Source: Rhexocercosporidium sp. MPI-PUGE-AT-0058
Lineage: Eukaryota > Ascomycota > Leotiomycetes > Helotiales
DNA: 64,000 nt
Reading direction: 5' to 3'
Assembly: GCA_020746875.1 (NCBI GenBank)
Contig: JAGTJL010000006.1
Span: forward strand, 1,426,001 to 1,490,000
In this document: positions 45,233 to 57,565 of the stretch, in pieces
How the letters are laid out: each line of letters begins with the position of its first letter
Numbering within the stretch: the first letter of the stretch is position 1
Position numbers and translations under genes: made by a program
Notes under the pieces: generated by a model
Database searches by the model: none
What the model was told of the DNA's origin: nothing
Seen by the model: only the letters and a program-made list of their open reading frames with translations

Positions 45233-48200
45233 ATGGCCTGTAGGTTAATGTTTCATGGCATGTGCGAACATGTGTTTGACGGTTCAGTAAACGATATCAG
45301 CCAAGTTGTTCTGCTTTTCATTACATGATGCCCGAGTCCTCTAGTGAGGCAAAAATGTTTCAAACTTCAAAGTTGTGCTATTTCTATTCATAAATGTTTG
45401 TATTTTGAGAGGATATCGACCTCAAGTATCCCTTCTTAAATATCTGTCTCAGGTCGAGAAGCTTAAAATATTTCTGCAACTGTTTCTTCCCATGAAATCC
45501 AGCAATCAGTTTCAATCTTCACTGGCAGCTCAATTTGAGTGTGTGTGTCAAGTGAGTCCAGCGTTGACTGTGCCACCCCGGATAAAGCTCAACGTCAACT
45601 CTCGACTTGATGTCGTCACCCTTGGTTGGAACACCGATTCGTTTTTTCCTCGACTTGAGCACACAAGCAAGAAGTCAAATATACATGAGAGGGGGTTCGT
45701 TCCCTTGGGTCCCTACAAACAAGTGCTTGGAGGTTCGGAATTCTGGACTGAGATTGGCAAGGCGATATGTGAGAAGCACAAGCCTACACTAGATACGACT
45801 CTTGATGAGTCTCGGGTCTCGACTAGCTTTCAGTAGGCATTTTGGGAAGTCAGCGCTCGTATGTGGCTTTGGAGCATTTGAATATAGAGTGGTACTGTAC
45901 AGGTATCGAGTACCTAAGGTAAAACAATAACATGATGTTGTTCTCTTGGCTTGGTGGTGTATCTGCCGACTCGGTACTTGCATGCCGATGAATTGATGCC
46001 TACGACCTAGAATACGAAGTGTCCGAAAAGCTATAATGCGGTAGCCATTCAAAATCTCCAGGATCGATTGTGAGTCGAAACAGTATCGTTTCAGTCTAGC
46101 ACTTATCGAGGAGATAGTGGTTCACGTGGAGAACTACTTCTGCATCTCAAACAGATGCTCATTGTTGAACACGCAATTCGGATTTCCTTGAGTAGTAGTG
46201 CTCTATCTGGCTGACCAGCTCTTCACTAGTTACCAATCGGTTGGTTGCGGCTCTGTTATTTATTAGCTTCGTGCTGGTGCATGTGGTACTACACTACCAC
46301 TGTTGCTATTTTCAGCAGGGCTCAAAAGCTCCTATTGGATCCAAATTTCAGTGAACCGAAGTGACCATGTTAACTTCCAAGTTCCAACATATCAGAAAAG
46401 TCCAAAGTCTCCAGGTTGAAGATAGTTTTCGAAGTCAATTTAAACATGGATGCGAGATGTATGGTACTGAGACAGAATCAGGCTGAGATACCAAGGCTTT
46501 GGGCCTCTCGATGGAGCCAGCCGGATCGACACCAGGGTAGGAAAAAGGAGGTCTTCGTGGGGGTCATCTTTGCGTCGGTAAACTTTCCCTTCTGGTTTGT
46601 TCACGAGCCAGCAGGAGATCAAACCTCACGGTACTCCTGAAAAGGAAATGTTATCGGAAGATTTCAGCGCCACGTTGTCATGCTTCGAAGAGTGATTCGA
46701 ATGGGTGTGCTATTTCGATTTGAGACGGGGCACCGAGAAATGGCCGAATCTTGACTGTGGACTTGTCCACAGTCAAGATTTCACATGGTGTTTGGGAAGC
46801 AGATGCCAGTTGAAGCCAAAGTGGATGTCGCAGTTGTTTTGAGGTGTGGGATGCTGCTGGCGGTGGAGGAGTTTATCAGCTTCATGACCACCATCCCAGG
46901 ACCGCGAGGCTCGGGGTTGCCGGATGCGACCTCCCGCCAGCCACCAGATCTTGGCGTGCATGGAATGTTGTTGAGAGAAAATCTGACATTTCGCCTCCTG
47001 GTTCCTGGTTCCTGTTGGCTGACCTGCAACCTCACCACTATTACCCGGGCATGAGCGAGCTGGTTTTGCAGAGATAACGACATCGCTGCCCTATGATATC
47101 TCTGCCAGCGTCGGGGAGATCTTTCATCCCATGTGATTTCATGTGAAAACACCAGCAGCGAAACGCACCTGATTCGAATCTGTCCCCCTCCTATCTATCT
47201 ATCTCCCGTCCTGTCCATCCCCGAGTCGCTCGCTGCAAATAGACGCCCTCGACACCAAGATGGAAATGACGAGCGGCCTCGTACCTCCGTACTCCCCCTG
47301 ACATCAGCTCACAAGGGAGGCTCCACTGTTCACCAGACTTTGGCGCGCTTACATGTGTGCTGTTTGGCTCGATGCCCAACTTGTCTTGCAACTGTGGATT
47401 TCCTGGGAGCTTTATCAAGGAACCTGGAAGTGGGTGGGTATCTTACAGCCGAAGCTCTCGGCTCCTCTCCTCCATGAGCAGTCCCCCGGGAAATCCTGAT
47501 GTTGCCCAGACACGAGAGGTTTTTAGTGCCAAGTGTCCAGTTTTCTAGCAGGAACTGCCATATCACATCCATCGTCAGGAACGTCTAGACCTGCTTCCAT
47601 TGCTAGGTCATGGCAAAGAGGATCCATTGATACTGTTTCGGCAGTGCTTCCGCGCACTATTCAGGCTATAATTATCGCGGCTAAGGATGGTCGTGAGATG
47701 AGAAAGATCGTGTTCGTCGTCACCTTGCTTGCTGCTTTGCTTGTTTGATGAGAGCTTGGGAAGATCGATCGAACTCCTTGGGATAGTAAACTAGCCTTCC
47801 AGCCTTCCGGAGGTTGCACCTTCCTTTGATCATAGCTTGAATGGATACCTCACTTGCCTTCGTAAGTGCTTCTATCTACTTCGAGGTACCTTAGACTGGT
47901 GCCATACGAATCCACTTTGCCTGTGGTATGAATAGCCCACACCCCTCGCTACTCGGGACCGTCTTCGACCTGGGCTTCTTCTTGTTCTTTGGTGCAGTAT
48001 TTTCTGGCTGACTCGAACCCGAGCTTTCTCGACTCTTATCCTTTATTTGCAAACTTTACTCCGTCTTCGCACCCGCTCGGCTTTCCAATCCCTTCGGACC
48101 TTTTCTCTTATCAGTGGCGTCTGTCCCGGCGTGGAAGACTTTTTCCAGGCGCCTCAGGTGGCTCGACTTCTCTAGTGAGGCTACCTCCGGGAGGCTTTGG

Positions 48201-48412
48201 GACCCTAGTCAGTCTGGTGGCTGCACCTCACTACTACACTGCATCATCCAAATCCCACTTCGCGTCTCCTTAATTCGTACCCCGCCACGAGGACCATCTT
48301 CCAACATTCGACGTTTTCAAGTTTTTATACATTTTTATTCCCAAATTAACATACGGCCAAAGAGCCGCAGACGAACATACTTTGAGAGCTCTGAACTCGG
48401 CACATAGTCATC
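45233..48412. other. 3.2 kb gene-free region
   Basis: No coding region is supported; plus- and minus-strand frames here (for example 45375-45836) lack family character and splice logic. The region contains a perfect palindrome (46747-46780). From about 47950 the sequence is pyrimidine-rich and is the promoter and leader of the Prm10-like gene. Confidence 0.5.
46747..46780. repeat. 34-bp perfect palindrome (16-bp arms, 2-nt centre)
   Basis: The left arm AATCTTGACTGTGGAC is followed by TT and then the exact reverse complement GTCCACAGTCAAGATT. It lies about 1.6 kb upstream of the Prm10-like gene and about 1.5 kb downstream of fta4, with no gene on either side within 1 kb. It could fold as a hairpin or bind a dimeric factor. 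Confidence 0.95.
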
Positions 48413-51400
48413 ATGTCGAGCGAATACCATACTGCCAGTGAAAGTGGCCCGAGCCATGAATATATCGAGCTTTCTTCCGAGGAACCCAGCCAAGACACGA
48501 GTGCGAATCCAAGCAGACCCTCCAGTGCTGGAGGAACCCCATCACACGCGCATAAGAAGAGCAGGGTGCGATTTAATAGCCACAGTGAAGCCAACGATAC
48601 CGAGAATCAGAAATCCGTCTTTCCATTACGAAGAGGTTCAATCCCGCAACTCTCGGAACCGCTTCCACCAACTGCACCAGAGAAAATCAAGCAAAGTCCA
48701 GCCCATTCACGAAGCAGCAGTGCTGCTAGCTTGCTGAGAAGAACCCCAGAGACCGAGAAGGAAAATCCGTTCGAAGACCCTCCCGCGGGAAGCTCCGTAT
48801 TTAAACCACGACCGAGTCTCGTGAGGAACAACTCCAGCTTTGGTGAGAACTTTGAGGATGTCAGCGAGTTCAATGAGAAGACATTCTCTGCTTTAGCCGC
48901 TCAGGAGAGAGCACAAAGGGTCGCATCTTTGGTCGGCAGTCATTCGGCGCCGGCATCTAGACGGACCAGTTTAGAAGAGGAGACCGAGGATGAAGCACAT
49001 CGACCTCGACGAACGAGGACCGGAGTCTACCCTGTTCGGATTGATGATATTCCTCTTACGGATATGGATAGTCGGCGAACGTATGATGGAGTAGGTCAGT
49101 ATAACCCACCCCTGTTTCTTCATTTCCATTGTAGTCGCATCCCCAGGATTGGTGTTTCGTGATCAGAGATTTCAATGGCCTTATTGGATCTAGGATCCAA
49201 GACCCTCGAGTAAAAGTAATGCTGACACGCCAAACAGAAAGTGACGATGATAGCTTTGACAGGCAGCAGGAGAGAAACAAAGGGTCAAGTAGCACCGAAG
49301 CCCACAAATTGGTTCGAGCCCATACAAGGAAAATCAATGGGGAGTCCTGGAAAACACCTACCCAGCCAACCCCCGGCCTTGTCTCTGGTCAGGTCACCCC
49401 AACAGACGAGCAGCACGAGGACGACTATGTTCCACGGCCTACGCAATACCGAGGCGGCGTTTTGTCCTCTCTTCTAAAATTGTACAATGCTCCTCAAGGG
49501 ACTGAGTCAAGAAGAGGAAGTGATGCTTCCCCCGGTACAGGTAGCCCCTCGCAGAACGGAACCGGTTCCTCGGGAATGAATACCCCACGGACAAAACATA
49601 CCAAATGGTACAATCACAAGCACCAGTCTCACGACACTCTGGCAGGACTGATTGAAGCTTCAGCCATTCTCGGTGCTCAGGGCGGAGCGACAACTCCGAA
49701 AAGAAATCGTCCTGGGGTGGGAAAGAGGTCACAAAGTGGTCGGCTCCTTGAAACTGCGAAGAAAACGATTGGTAACAAGCCACGACTCGAAGATGAAATC
49801 CGAATCACTGTTCATATTGCAGAGACACTCAGCAGACAGCGATATCTCCTGAAGCTATGTCGAGCTCTTATGTCTTATGGGGCTCCAACGCATCGACTTG
49901 AGGAGTACATGAAAATGTCCGCACGTGTGTTGGAAATTGACGGGCAGTTCCTGTACATCCCTGGATGTATGATTATCTCATTCGATGACGTCTCTACCCA
50001 CACAACAGAAGTCAAGCTGGTTAAGGCGCCTCAAGGTGTAGATCTGGGCAAGTTGAAGGATATTCATGAGATTTACAAGGTACTACTATCACTCCGCGTG
50101 AAAGACAGGCCTAACAGCTCCTCTAGGAAGTCGTACACGATGTCATAGGTGTAGAAGAAGCCACACAGAGACTGGATATCATCATCACCAATAAGCCAAA
50201 AAACCACCCTTGGTTCCTCGTTTTCGTCTACGGTTGTGCCAGTGCTTCTGTTGGACCATTTGGTAAGCTTAAAGAATATTCATCTTGACTGTCTCTAAAG
50301 TCGTCTATTTGAAAATCAACGTTCGGGGGAGGACATCGCTCACGCCTGAAAGTCGTTGATTTCCTTTACTGTCAGCAGTACTAACATGAAACAATAGCGT
50401 TTCAAGCACGACTCATCGATATGCCAATTGCATTTCTACTCGGGTCAATCCTTGGGTTTTTGCAACTGATTGTTGCGCCTCGATCAGAGCTGTACAGCAA
50501 CGTATTTGAGATCTCGGCCGCAGTTCTAACTTCATTTTTGGCTCGAGCCTTTGGATCAATCCGGGGCGGAGACCTGTTCTGCTTCTCAGCACTTGCACAA
50601 TCTTCTATCGCACTCATCCTTCCTGGGTACATGGTGCTCTGCGGATCTCTTGAATTGCAGTCACGTTCAATGGTCGCGGGCTCAGTTCGAATGGTCTACG
50701 CTATCATCTACTCGCTTTTCCTGGGGTTTGGCATCACTATTGGCACCGCATTTTATGGCTTGTTGGACGCCAATGCCAGCAGTCAAACCACATGTTCGAA
50801 TCAACTTGGCGACTTCTATAAATGGCCATTCGTCGTTCTGTTTACTCTCTGCTTGTGCATTATCAACCAAGCAAAGTGGAAACAAATGCCGGTTATGCTC
50901 GTAATTGCATTTGCTGGTTATGTGGTCAATTTCTTCAGGTGAGACTACCCCGTCTGAAAACTAAAGAGTTCCGGTTCATAGTCCAGCATCTGGTCATCCA
51001 GGCTTCACATCCCATTACAGTCACCACGACATTCAAGATCCAAAGTACTAACTCTTTCAATAGTGCAAAGAAATTCCCTTCATCCGCGCAGATTTCGAAC
51101 ACCTTCGGAGCTCTAGCTGTGGGAGTTCTGGGGAACCTTTACTCTCGCCTTCGGCATGGAGTGGCTGCAGCTGCTCTCTTGCCTGCTATTTTTGTGCAGG
51201 TCCCCTCAGGTCTTGCTGCATCAGGCTCTTTGTTGGCTGGCCTCAGCACTGCTGATCAAATCACCAACACGACGACATATGCAAACGGCACAGCTAAATT
51301 GACCGGTAACCTTACAAGTACTGTAAGTATTCATGACGGCCTCGGCCACTCTTTCCTCAAGTTCCATGCAACTAGGCAGAGGCTCTATCTGACATTGCCT

Positions 51401-51709
51401 ATGGCGGTTTGTTCTTTCACCTTCGGGTATTTTCCTTTGTCAGTGATATTACTCGATAATCCCCTATTTATCTGCTGCTATTACCATCATCTACTGGACT
51501 ATTTGGAGGATTGAATGGGGCTGGTGGAACTTTGCTGACGTTATCGCTTATAGGTCTCAGTTACTTCTGCTGGTGATCTCAACACGATCGTGTTCAACGT
51601 CGGGTACTCGATGATCCAGGTTGCTATTGGTATTACAGTCGGATTGTTTCTCAGTGCTTTGATCGTCTATCCACTTGGAAAGAGACGGAGTGGCCTGTTC
51701 AGTTTCTAA
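48413..51709 (+). CDS. PRM10: Prm10/ThrE-family membrane protein
   Basis: Exons: 48413-49094, 49238-50079, 50127-50262, 50398-50938, 51064-51322, 51554-51709 (871 aa; introns 143, 47, 135, 125 and 231 nt). The N-terminal 430 residues are a Ser/Pro/Arg-rich cytosolic region with many phosphorylation-type sites. Then comes the soluble ThrE-type domain: SRQRYLLKLCRALMSYGAPTH (about 455-475), HRLEEYM, and GQFLYIPGCMIISFDD. The C-terminal half has about ten membrane helices (LVFVYGCASASVGPFAF, MPIAFLLGSILGFLQL, VMLVIAFAGYVVNFF and a final NVGYSMIQVAIGITVGLF). The family (threonine/serine exporter-like; yeast Prm10, pheromone-regulated) is thought to move amino acids or similar solutes; substrate and membrane are not known from sequence. 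All six exons join in phase. The last intron is unusually long for this window. Confidence 0.92.
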
Positions 51710-52679
51710 AATCTCCAAGCTTTTGAGACATTCACACGGGTGGAAAACAAAACAGTTGAACGCGTTATCATCAAGGAATTAGTTTTGGGTAGACAGTTGC
51801 AAAGCAAGCGTCGGAGCATCGGTTTTGGTTGAGGCGTTTGGGATATATCTTAGATGGGTTTAGAAGCATTGGTGCCACGGCGTTCTCATTTTATAGACCT
51901 TAGACGAACCGCCACACGGCAAACATTAATAGAAGAGGTGTGTCAACACACCCATGAAGAGAGCAGCATTTAATTTCGCCTCCGCATTCTTTCTGTCTCA
52001 CCACACCCCTTTCCCGACCACGATGTCTCCACACCACCACCCTTTCGCCTCCCCCACAAAACCAACTCTAGCATTCCCGCTCCTCATTCGTTACACAGAA
52101 TGCGACTTGCAACAAACCAACAGAGCAAAGCTTCAAACTCAAATTACGCAAGTAAAGATAGGTCACGAACCCACATTAAATGCGAGTCATCAACTCCGAT
52201 CTGGGCTTCTGCCACAAGGCTGACCGCCATGTCTTAGCCTTGCCCTGTATTGGGTGAATGCTGCATGCCGAGTCAGCTGGGTGTCTCACCGGTACGGATG
52301 GAAGTCGCTCTTGCTTCCGATTCGGGGTTTTGAGGAAGGGTGAGGTTACACTACTTGAGACATGACAGAGCAGAACTTAGCAGAGTAGAGTAGCTGAGTA
52401 AGAAAGAAGGAGAGGGGGATGTGTGACGTCGCGTTTAGGACGGGAGTTCTGGTGTAGTTGTATGTATACTACGAAGTCCACGTTGGGGGTTTTTGGAGGG
52501 GCGGACCAAGACGATGTTTACTTACCTTATCTGGGTTCGCATCCGTTGTCTTGTTATTGTAATAGCTGTTGTTTTATAGTCCTAGACAGTCACTTTGGAC
52601 GTCTACCTCATCCCTAACTTCCCAATTCAACAATTGCTATGCTCCTAAACTCAATTCCATCAAAACCGTTCTTAGGTGC
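51710..52679. other. intergenic, about 1 kb
   Basis: The segment lies downstream of the Prm10-like gene and upstream of the broken VOC gene. The frame at 51954-52223 has an ATG but no recognisable family. Nothing else is seen. Confidence 0.45.
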
Positions 52680-53260
52680 AAACGACAAGACATCCATCGC
52701 ACATGTCTCCCCGTCAACTCGCTTCCAGACTCAACAGCCTTTTACCTCGCAACGCTGAAACCACTCAGCTATGTTCTCCTTCTCGAAGTCGAGAATCTGG
52801 TGGGCTTGAATATCAATATCATGTATGGAGGTCCGGAGTTCTGGCTGCACAAGTGTGCTACAACGGAGGATGGGGAGGCGGTGAAGGGGGCGGATGTGTA
52901 TGTTATTACTGCGGTGTGGGAGGGTTTATGAGGCTGCTTTGTAGGTCTATGCCACTTATACTTTGCCTTCCGTTGCGGTTGCATTTGCAATTGAGCAAGT
53001 ATTTGAAAGTGTAAAGGAGTTACTGATAGTTCTGGCTGAACAGGAAAGCAAGAGCAAAAGACAATGGTACTCCAAGAGAGAGACCTCAGTACCCAAATGG
53101 GCATCATTGTGCTTATGTCTTGGATCTAGAGGGGAACAATATCGAGTGTGCATACTACCAGCCGCTGTGGTTGAGTGCTCTCCAGCTTGCTCCTAGTGTT
53201 CTAGGTGCGGGAGCTATTGGGGCTTTGGCTTGGTGGAATGCGGAGGGGAGAATAGGATAG
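52680..53260 (+). pseudogene. VOC-family (glyoxalase/dioxygenase fold) gene, frame-broken
   Basis: Translated pieces clearly belong to the vicinal oxygen chelate family. The first block (from 52689) contains TCLPVNSLPDSTAFYLATL and, further on, MYGGPEFWLHKC and TTEDGEAVKG. The second block is VYEAAL, ending at an intron (52941-53043, GTAGGT...AACAG). The third is KARAKDNGTPRERPQYPNGH, then VLDLEGNNIECAYYQPLWL. Blocks 2 and 3 join in phase across the intron. Blocks 1 and 2 are one base out of register inside the G-rich stretch near 52915-52925, where one extra base would explain the stop at 52929-52931. No in-frame ATG precedes the first block; a short upstream exon ending before 52676 (TTAG acceptor) is possible. 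The gene is either decayed or carries a sequencing error. Intact relatives are small (about 130-150 aa) cytosolic enzymes of unknown substrate. Confidence 0.7.
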
Positions 53261-53528
53261 AGTTGAAGTAAGAGTTGAAGTAAGACATGGGCTAAATGAA
53301 CTGTAATTTTTGGTTGTGATTGGGCGACAGTATGAATTTAGTCGAATGAAGCGGAAAACAGAAAGGGCAAAGACTTGACAAAAACAACGCATAAGGAAGA
53401 TGTAGATAAACACCCACAAACCATGATACATGAAGATACCTTAATTGCAAGTCTGCCTTCGAAAGAAAAATGGGTATCATTACTCCCTCAACTTCACTCT
53501 CCCCAGACCTCTCCTCACAACCAGCCTC

Positions 53529-54302
53529 CTAATTATTACCCACAGTCCTATAAATCTCCCTCAAATCCATGCCATCCACCTCACCCTCCGCGATCTCCCC
53601 AACGACTCTCCCCGGACGTCCAGCCACAATAGAGAAACTCGGGATGACCATATTAGGAGGTACGACTGTCCCGTCCAGGATCTTGACGTAGTCTTTGATG
53701 ATTGTGAACTTGCCGATCACGCAGTTGGCACCGATGTTGACGTGGCTTCCTATGAGCGCTGCTTCGATGATGGAACCTGCTCCGACGAAGACATGGTCTG
53801 CGATCTTGAGGGGGTAGTGTGAGAATTGTCTATGAGGTAGTTTTGTCAGCCTTCTCCTTCAATCCTCATTTGCTCGAAGACTGCCATGGATACTGGGATA
53901 CTGCCACGGAGGCCCGGAGAACGCAGACATACCCCTTGTACAGTTTCCCTGGCGGTCTAAGCTCGCATCCTCGACTGAAGAAACAGTACCGTCCGATAGC
54001 GACCGCGACTGGATTCGACTGCTTCTCACTCGGGTTGCTGGGAGGAAAGGTACGCAGCAGGTCACCGCGGATGATGACCTCAGCTTGGATGACCGTCTTG
54101 CCGCCGAGGATGATGTTCGTTGTCCCGATGATCTGGGAGCGGCGCGATACTTTGTTGCCAGTATCCTAGAGGGGCAGTTAGTAGCTGAAGAGGAGGAGGT
54201 TTGAAGAGCTTAGAAGGAACATATTAGGCGGCACAAGTGGGGTTTGGAAGAAGATATACTTACGGTTTCGATGTACTCACCCTTTGCAGGCTTTTTAGAC
54301 AT
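53529..54302 (-). CDS. ro-12: dynactin subunit p25 (DCTN5/RO-12)
   Basis: Exons on the minus strand: 54302-54264, 54165-53933, 53829-53529 (190 aa; introns 98 and 103 nt). The 13-residue first exon (MSKKPAKGEYIET) is typical of p25. The body is a left-handed beta-helix built of hexapeptide turns: GTTNIILGGKTVIQAEVIIR, then GRYCFFSRGCELRP, then DHVFVGAGSIIEAALIG and GANCVIGKFTIIKD. The tail VVAGRPGRVVGEI is also characteristic. p25 sits in the pointed-end complex of dynactin with p62, p27 and Arp11 and helps dynein bind early endosomes; the Neurospora homologue is RO-12. It is divergent from ERV41 with 548 bp between the start codons. Start and length match the family. Confidence 0.95.
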
Positions 54303-54850
54303 GATTACATGGCAAGCTGGAAGTTGCTTGGTGTTGTATTCAACATAGATACTACGAGTCCTCTCCAGGACAGCACCCAGATGGCAGAACAAAGGCGGTG
54401 GGATTGGTGAGTGGAGTTAGAGCGAGTGAGAGACAAACAGATTGGCAACAGTAATGAGTTTGACAATAAAGACAATATATTTTCAGTAGTGAGTCTTTCT
54501 GAGGGTCGCAAGGGGCTTTTGACTAAGGGCATATCAAATCTAAATAATCTTCGAAGTTACGTGGAAGGACAAGGTACATCCAAAAGTTGGGCACATGCCC
54601 CCCGCGCACTGTCTCTCAGCCTTGCATACAGCTCGACCAATCGCAGCTCTGATCGACCCTGACTTGCGAATAGCTCAGGTGTCCAGCGTGTCCTTTCAGC
54701 ATCGCATCTCGAAATAAATCAGCCCGAGTCCACGACGTCGAGCCTCACAGGCACAACCCACGACCCAGACTCTTACATTCTTTTGGGTTTCTTAAATTCA
54801 TGCCGGCGCGATAGAAGATCATTGAAAGCGGAAAGTGGAAAGTGTAGGAG
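54303..54850. promoter_or_regulatory. shared divergent promoter region, p25 / ERV41
   Basis: Both start codons face outward from this 548-bp segment, so the two genes share or abut promoters. I see no strong TATA or known operator. The stretch holds no gene. Confidence 0.5.
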
Positions 54851-56160
54851 ATGAACGGCTTTTCGTCACACGGCCTGGATGAGGACGCCTTTGGGGAGAA
54901 GAAAGGCAATATTGTCCAGGCTTTCGATGCTTTTCGTGAGTATTCCTCATTTTCCTTTAGATTGGCTTACTTCCTTGCTTCAATTGGGCCGTTTGCCCTA
55001 ATTCAAATTGTAGATCTCTTCCTGACTTTACTGCGCTCTAGCCAAAGCAAAACCACAATATGTAACCCGGACGTCAGGTGGAGGGAAATGGACCGTGGCA
55101 ATGCTCGTCGTGTCCTTTCTCCTCATCTTTTCCGAATTCTCACGATGGTGGCGCGGCCATGAAACACATACATTCGCTGTGGAAAAGGGCGTGGGGCATG
55201 ACCTGCAGATCAACCTGGATATTGTGATCCCGATGAAGTGTGACGATATTCACATCAACGTGCAGGATGCGGCTGGAGACAGAATTCTGGCGGCCACCAT
55301 GCTGAAGCGCGATCCGACCATGTGGTCGCAGTGGGTGGACGCAAGAGGTGTTCACAAGTTGGGGATGGATGCCAATGGGAAGGTCATTACTGGAGAAGAG
55401 TACCACGAGCACGAGGAAGGGTTTGGGGAAGAGCATGTCCATGATATCATTGCTGCTGCTGGAGGTGGACGGAGAGCCAAGTTTGCGAAGACTCCGAGAC
55501 TGAAGTGGGGTGCTGCTGGTGGTGACAGCTGTCGTATTTATGGAAGTTTGGGCGTGAATAAGGTTCAAGGAGATTTTCACATCACAGCTCGTGGTCATGG
55601 TTATCAGGAGTTTGCTGCTGGTCATTTGGATCACACTGGTACGGGTTCCCTCTCTTTGACTCCATGAACTCTGCTAACTTCCCCCAGCCTTCAACTTCTC
55701 CCATATTGTCTCGGAGCTCTCATTCGGACAGTTTTACCCTTCTCTCCTCAACCCTCTCGACCGCACGATCTCTACGACCGACAACCACTTCCACAAATTC
55801 CAATACTTCCTCTCTGTGGTACCTACGGTCTATTCAGTGGACTCCACCACGCCATATGCCTCGCGAACCGTCTTCACGAACCAATATGCTGTTACAGAAC
55901 AATCGCATATTGTGGGTGAAAGATCAGTGCCAGGCATCTTCTTCAAATACGACATTGAGCCCATGTTGCTCACGGTCGAAGAAAGCAGAGATAGCTTTCT
56001 GAGATTTGTGGTCAAGATTGTTAATGTTATCAGTGGAGTGTTAGTGGCGGGCCATTGGGGGTTCACACTGACAGAGTGGGCGACTTCTGTCTGGGGAAAG
56101 CGGAGGAGGGGGAGAAGTGATGGGGTTATTCACGGGAGATCTCATGAGATGGAGGATTAG
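54851..56160 (+). CDS. ERV41: ERV41/ERGIC2-type COPII vesicle cargo receptor subunit
   Basis: Exons: 54851-54935, 55042-55638, 55688-56160 (384 aa; introns 106 and 49 nt). It is a two-helix ER-Golgi protein with a large lumenal domain. TM1 is about residues 45-65 (VAMLVVSFLLIFSEFSRWW), followed by the lumenal block (INLDIVIPMKCDDIHINVQD; GDSCRIYGSLGVNKVQGDFH; GHLDHTAFNFSHIVSELSFG; VPGIFFKYDIEPM) and TM2 near residues 335-360 (VKIVNVISGVLVAGHWGF). The cytosolic tail is basic. Erv41 pairs with Erv46 in COPII vesicles and returns HDEL-less ER residents from Golgi. The Arg-rich N-terminal TRTSGGGKWT lead-in is typical. The assignment to ERV41 over ERV46 rests on length and the lack of the Erv46-type cysteine-rich segment. 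Neighbours are also trafficking genes. Confidence 0.93.
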
Positions 56161-56435
56161 GTGTATATTGGCTCAGCTTACCTAGATACCGTATCCAGGG
56201 CGTACAGGCGTTTTGGGGTCTACAGGAGTTATCAAAAAATTGACGTTTCTTGAACATCTCGTATTCTTCAGAGATGTCTTCTAGGTGACCAAATTGTGAC
56301 AAGTCGCTTTTATGAACCATGCATTAATGTCAACCCTACGGTTGCAACTATTATTATCTTATTACGCAACATAACTCCAACCAAAAGAACAACAAACTGT
56401 ACAAAGCTGCTATAAGATGACTGGGTAAAAGGACC
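56161..56435. other. convergent 3' region, ERV41 / syntaxin
   Basis: A 275-bp tail-to-tail gap between the stop codons of the two genes. It presumably holds both polyadenylation regions and nothing else that I see. Confidence 0.5.
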
Positions 56436-57565
56436 TTATGAGGTAGAAGATTTGGCAAGTCCAACACCCAACCCAACACCGAGAGCAATAGCCAAAATGA
56501 TAAGAACGACGACCAACAAGCACCACCACTTTAGTCTGTTCCTGCGTCTGGCATGCTCGTTCGCCTTTTCGATCTCGGTGTTTCCCTTATTTACGTCTTC
56601 GGCTGTCTGGATGGCATTCTGCTCCGTGTGCTCGATCACTGGGTCTTGAGCCTCCACGATCTGAGCCATATCGGCGAACATAGCAGCAAGGTCGTTAAGA
56701 GTGGCCTCGATACGCTGGAGCTCATTGTGACGAGCACGGACGGCGCCAAGAACGGAAGAAGCTTGTCCTGAGCGGTTACTCTTGAGCTATTGATCCGTTA
56801 GTGGTGTGTATCGAAACATTCTTCGGGATAACACTTACTGCAGTCTGGAAAACACCCTCGGAACCCCAGTCTAACTCAGAAGCCTCTTGAACCTCAGTCT
56901 CCGATGCTTCCGGGTTGACGATACGGTACTGTCTTGCGATCTGGTCACGATATCGTTGTCTGTACGCGACCTCTTCTGACTGGTACTCTTTCAGGCTCTT
57001 CTCAAACTCGCCCTTCAGTTGCTTCGCCTGTCTAGCCTTCACGCTCTTCGTCCCATCCTGCGTCTTCAGGGCGTCCAGCTCCAAGTACTTGATCTGATCT
57101 CTGATCTGGGTATTCTTCAACTGTGTCTGCGTGACGAGGTTCTCGAGCTGCGCTGACGAGTTGCTGTCTGGCGATGACAGGGCTCTCTGATGCAACGACG
57201 CAATTTCCTGGATGTTCGCGCTGAGGCCGCGGATCTCGGATTTGGCATAGTCGACGCGCGTGAGGTAGTCTTGTTGCGAGAGGACGGTCGACGATGTAGG
57301 TGCTGCGGGAGCGCCGGCATTGGAGTAGTTGGACGTCGCGGAATAATTGGACATCTCATGTTGAAGGTTCTGTGTCCCTAGTTGACCCTATGCGATTGTA
57401 AAAGTTGCGATCAGTACGATATTCTGTGTAAAGGCGCGTGCCTGAAGCGCATATCCAGCACCGAGCTGAGGGGAAGCTTACAGCTGCTCCGCCTTGTCCA
57501 TTCTCCGCCGCTGGTCCATTATTGTATGGATTTCCGCCATACTGGTCATATTGGGTGTACGACAT
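56436..57565 (-). CDS. plasma-membrane-type syntaxin (Qa-SNARE, Sso-like)
   Basis: Exons on the minus strand: 57565-57482, 57387-56839, 56786-56436 (327 aa; introns 94 and 52 nt, the second with branch CTAAC). The N-terminus is Tyr/Gln/Gly/Asn-rich (MSYTQYDQYGGNPYNNG), as in fungal Sso proteins. Residues about 70-200 form the Habc helical bundle (YLTRVDYAKSEIRGLSANIQ; LKNTQIRDQIKYLELDALK). The SNARE motif is about residues 230-290 (IEATLNDLAAMFADMAQIVE, zero-layer Gln in VEAQ, then VNKGNTEIEKANEHARRRN). A single C-terminal anchor (CLLVVVLIILAIALGVGL) follows basic RRRNRLK. It drives fusion of secretory vesicles with the plasma membrane together with Sec9- and Snc-type SNAREs. The exon 1 to exon 2 join (NGQGGAA-GQLGTQNLQHEM) is fixed by phase. 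Tail-to-tail with ERV41. Confidence 0.95.

Noticed and set aside
48011..48030. Reverse-strand GGGTTCGAGTC resembling a tRNA B box
   Set aside because: The flanking bases do not form a T stem and no A box is present.
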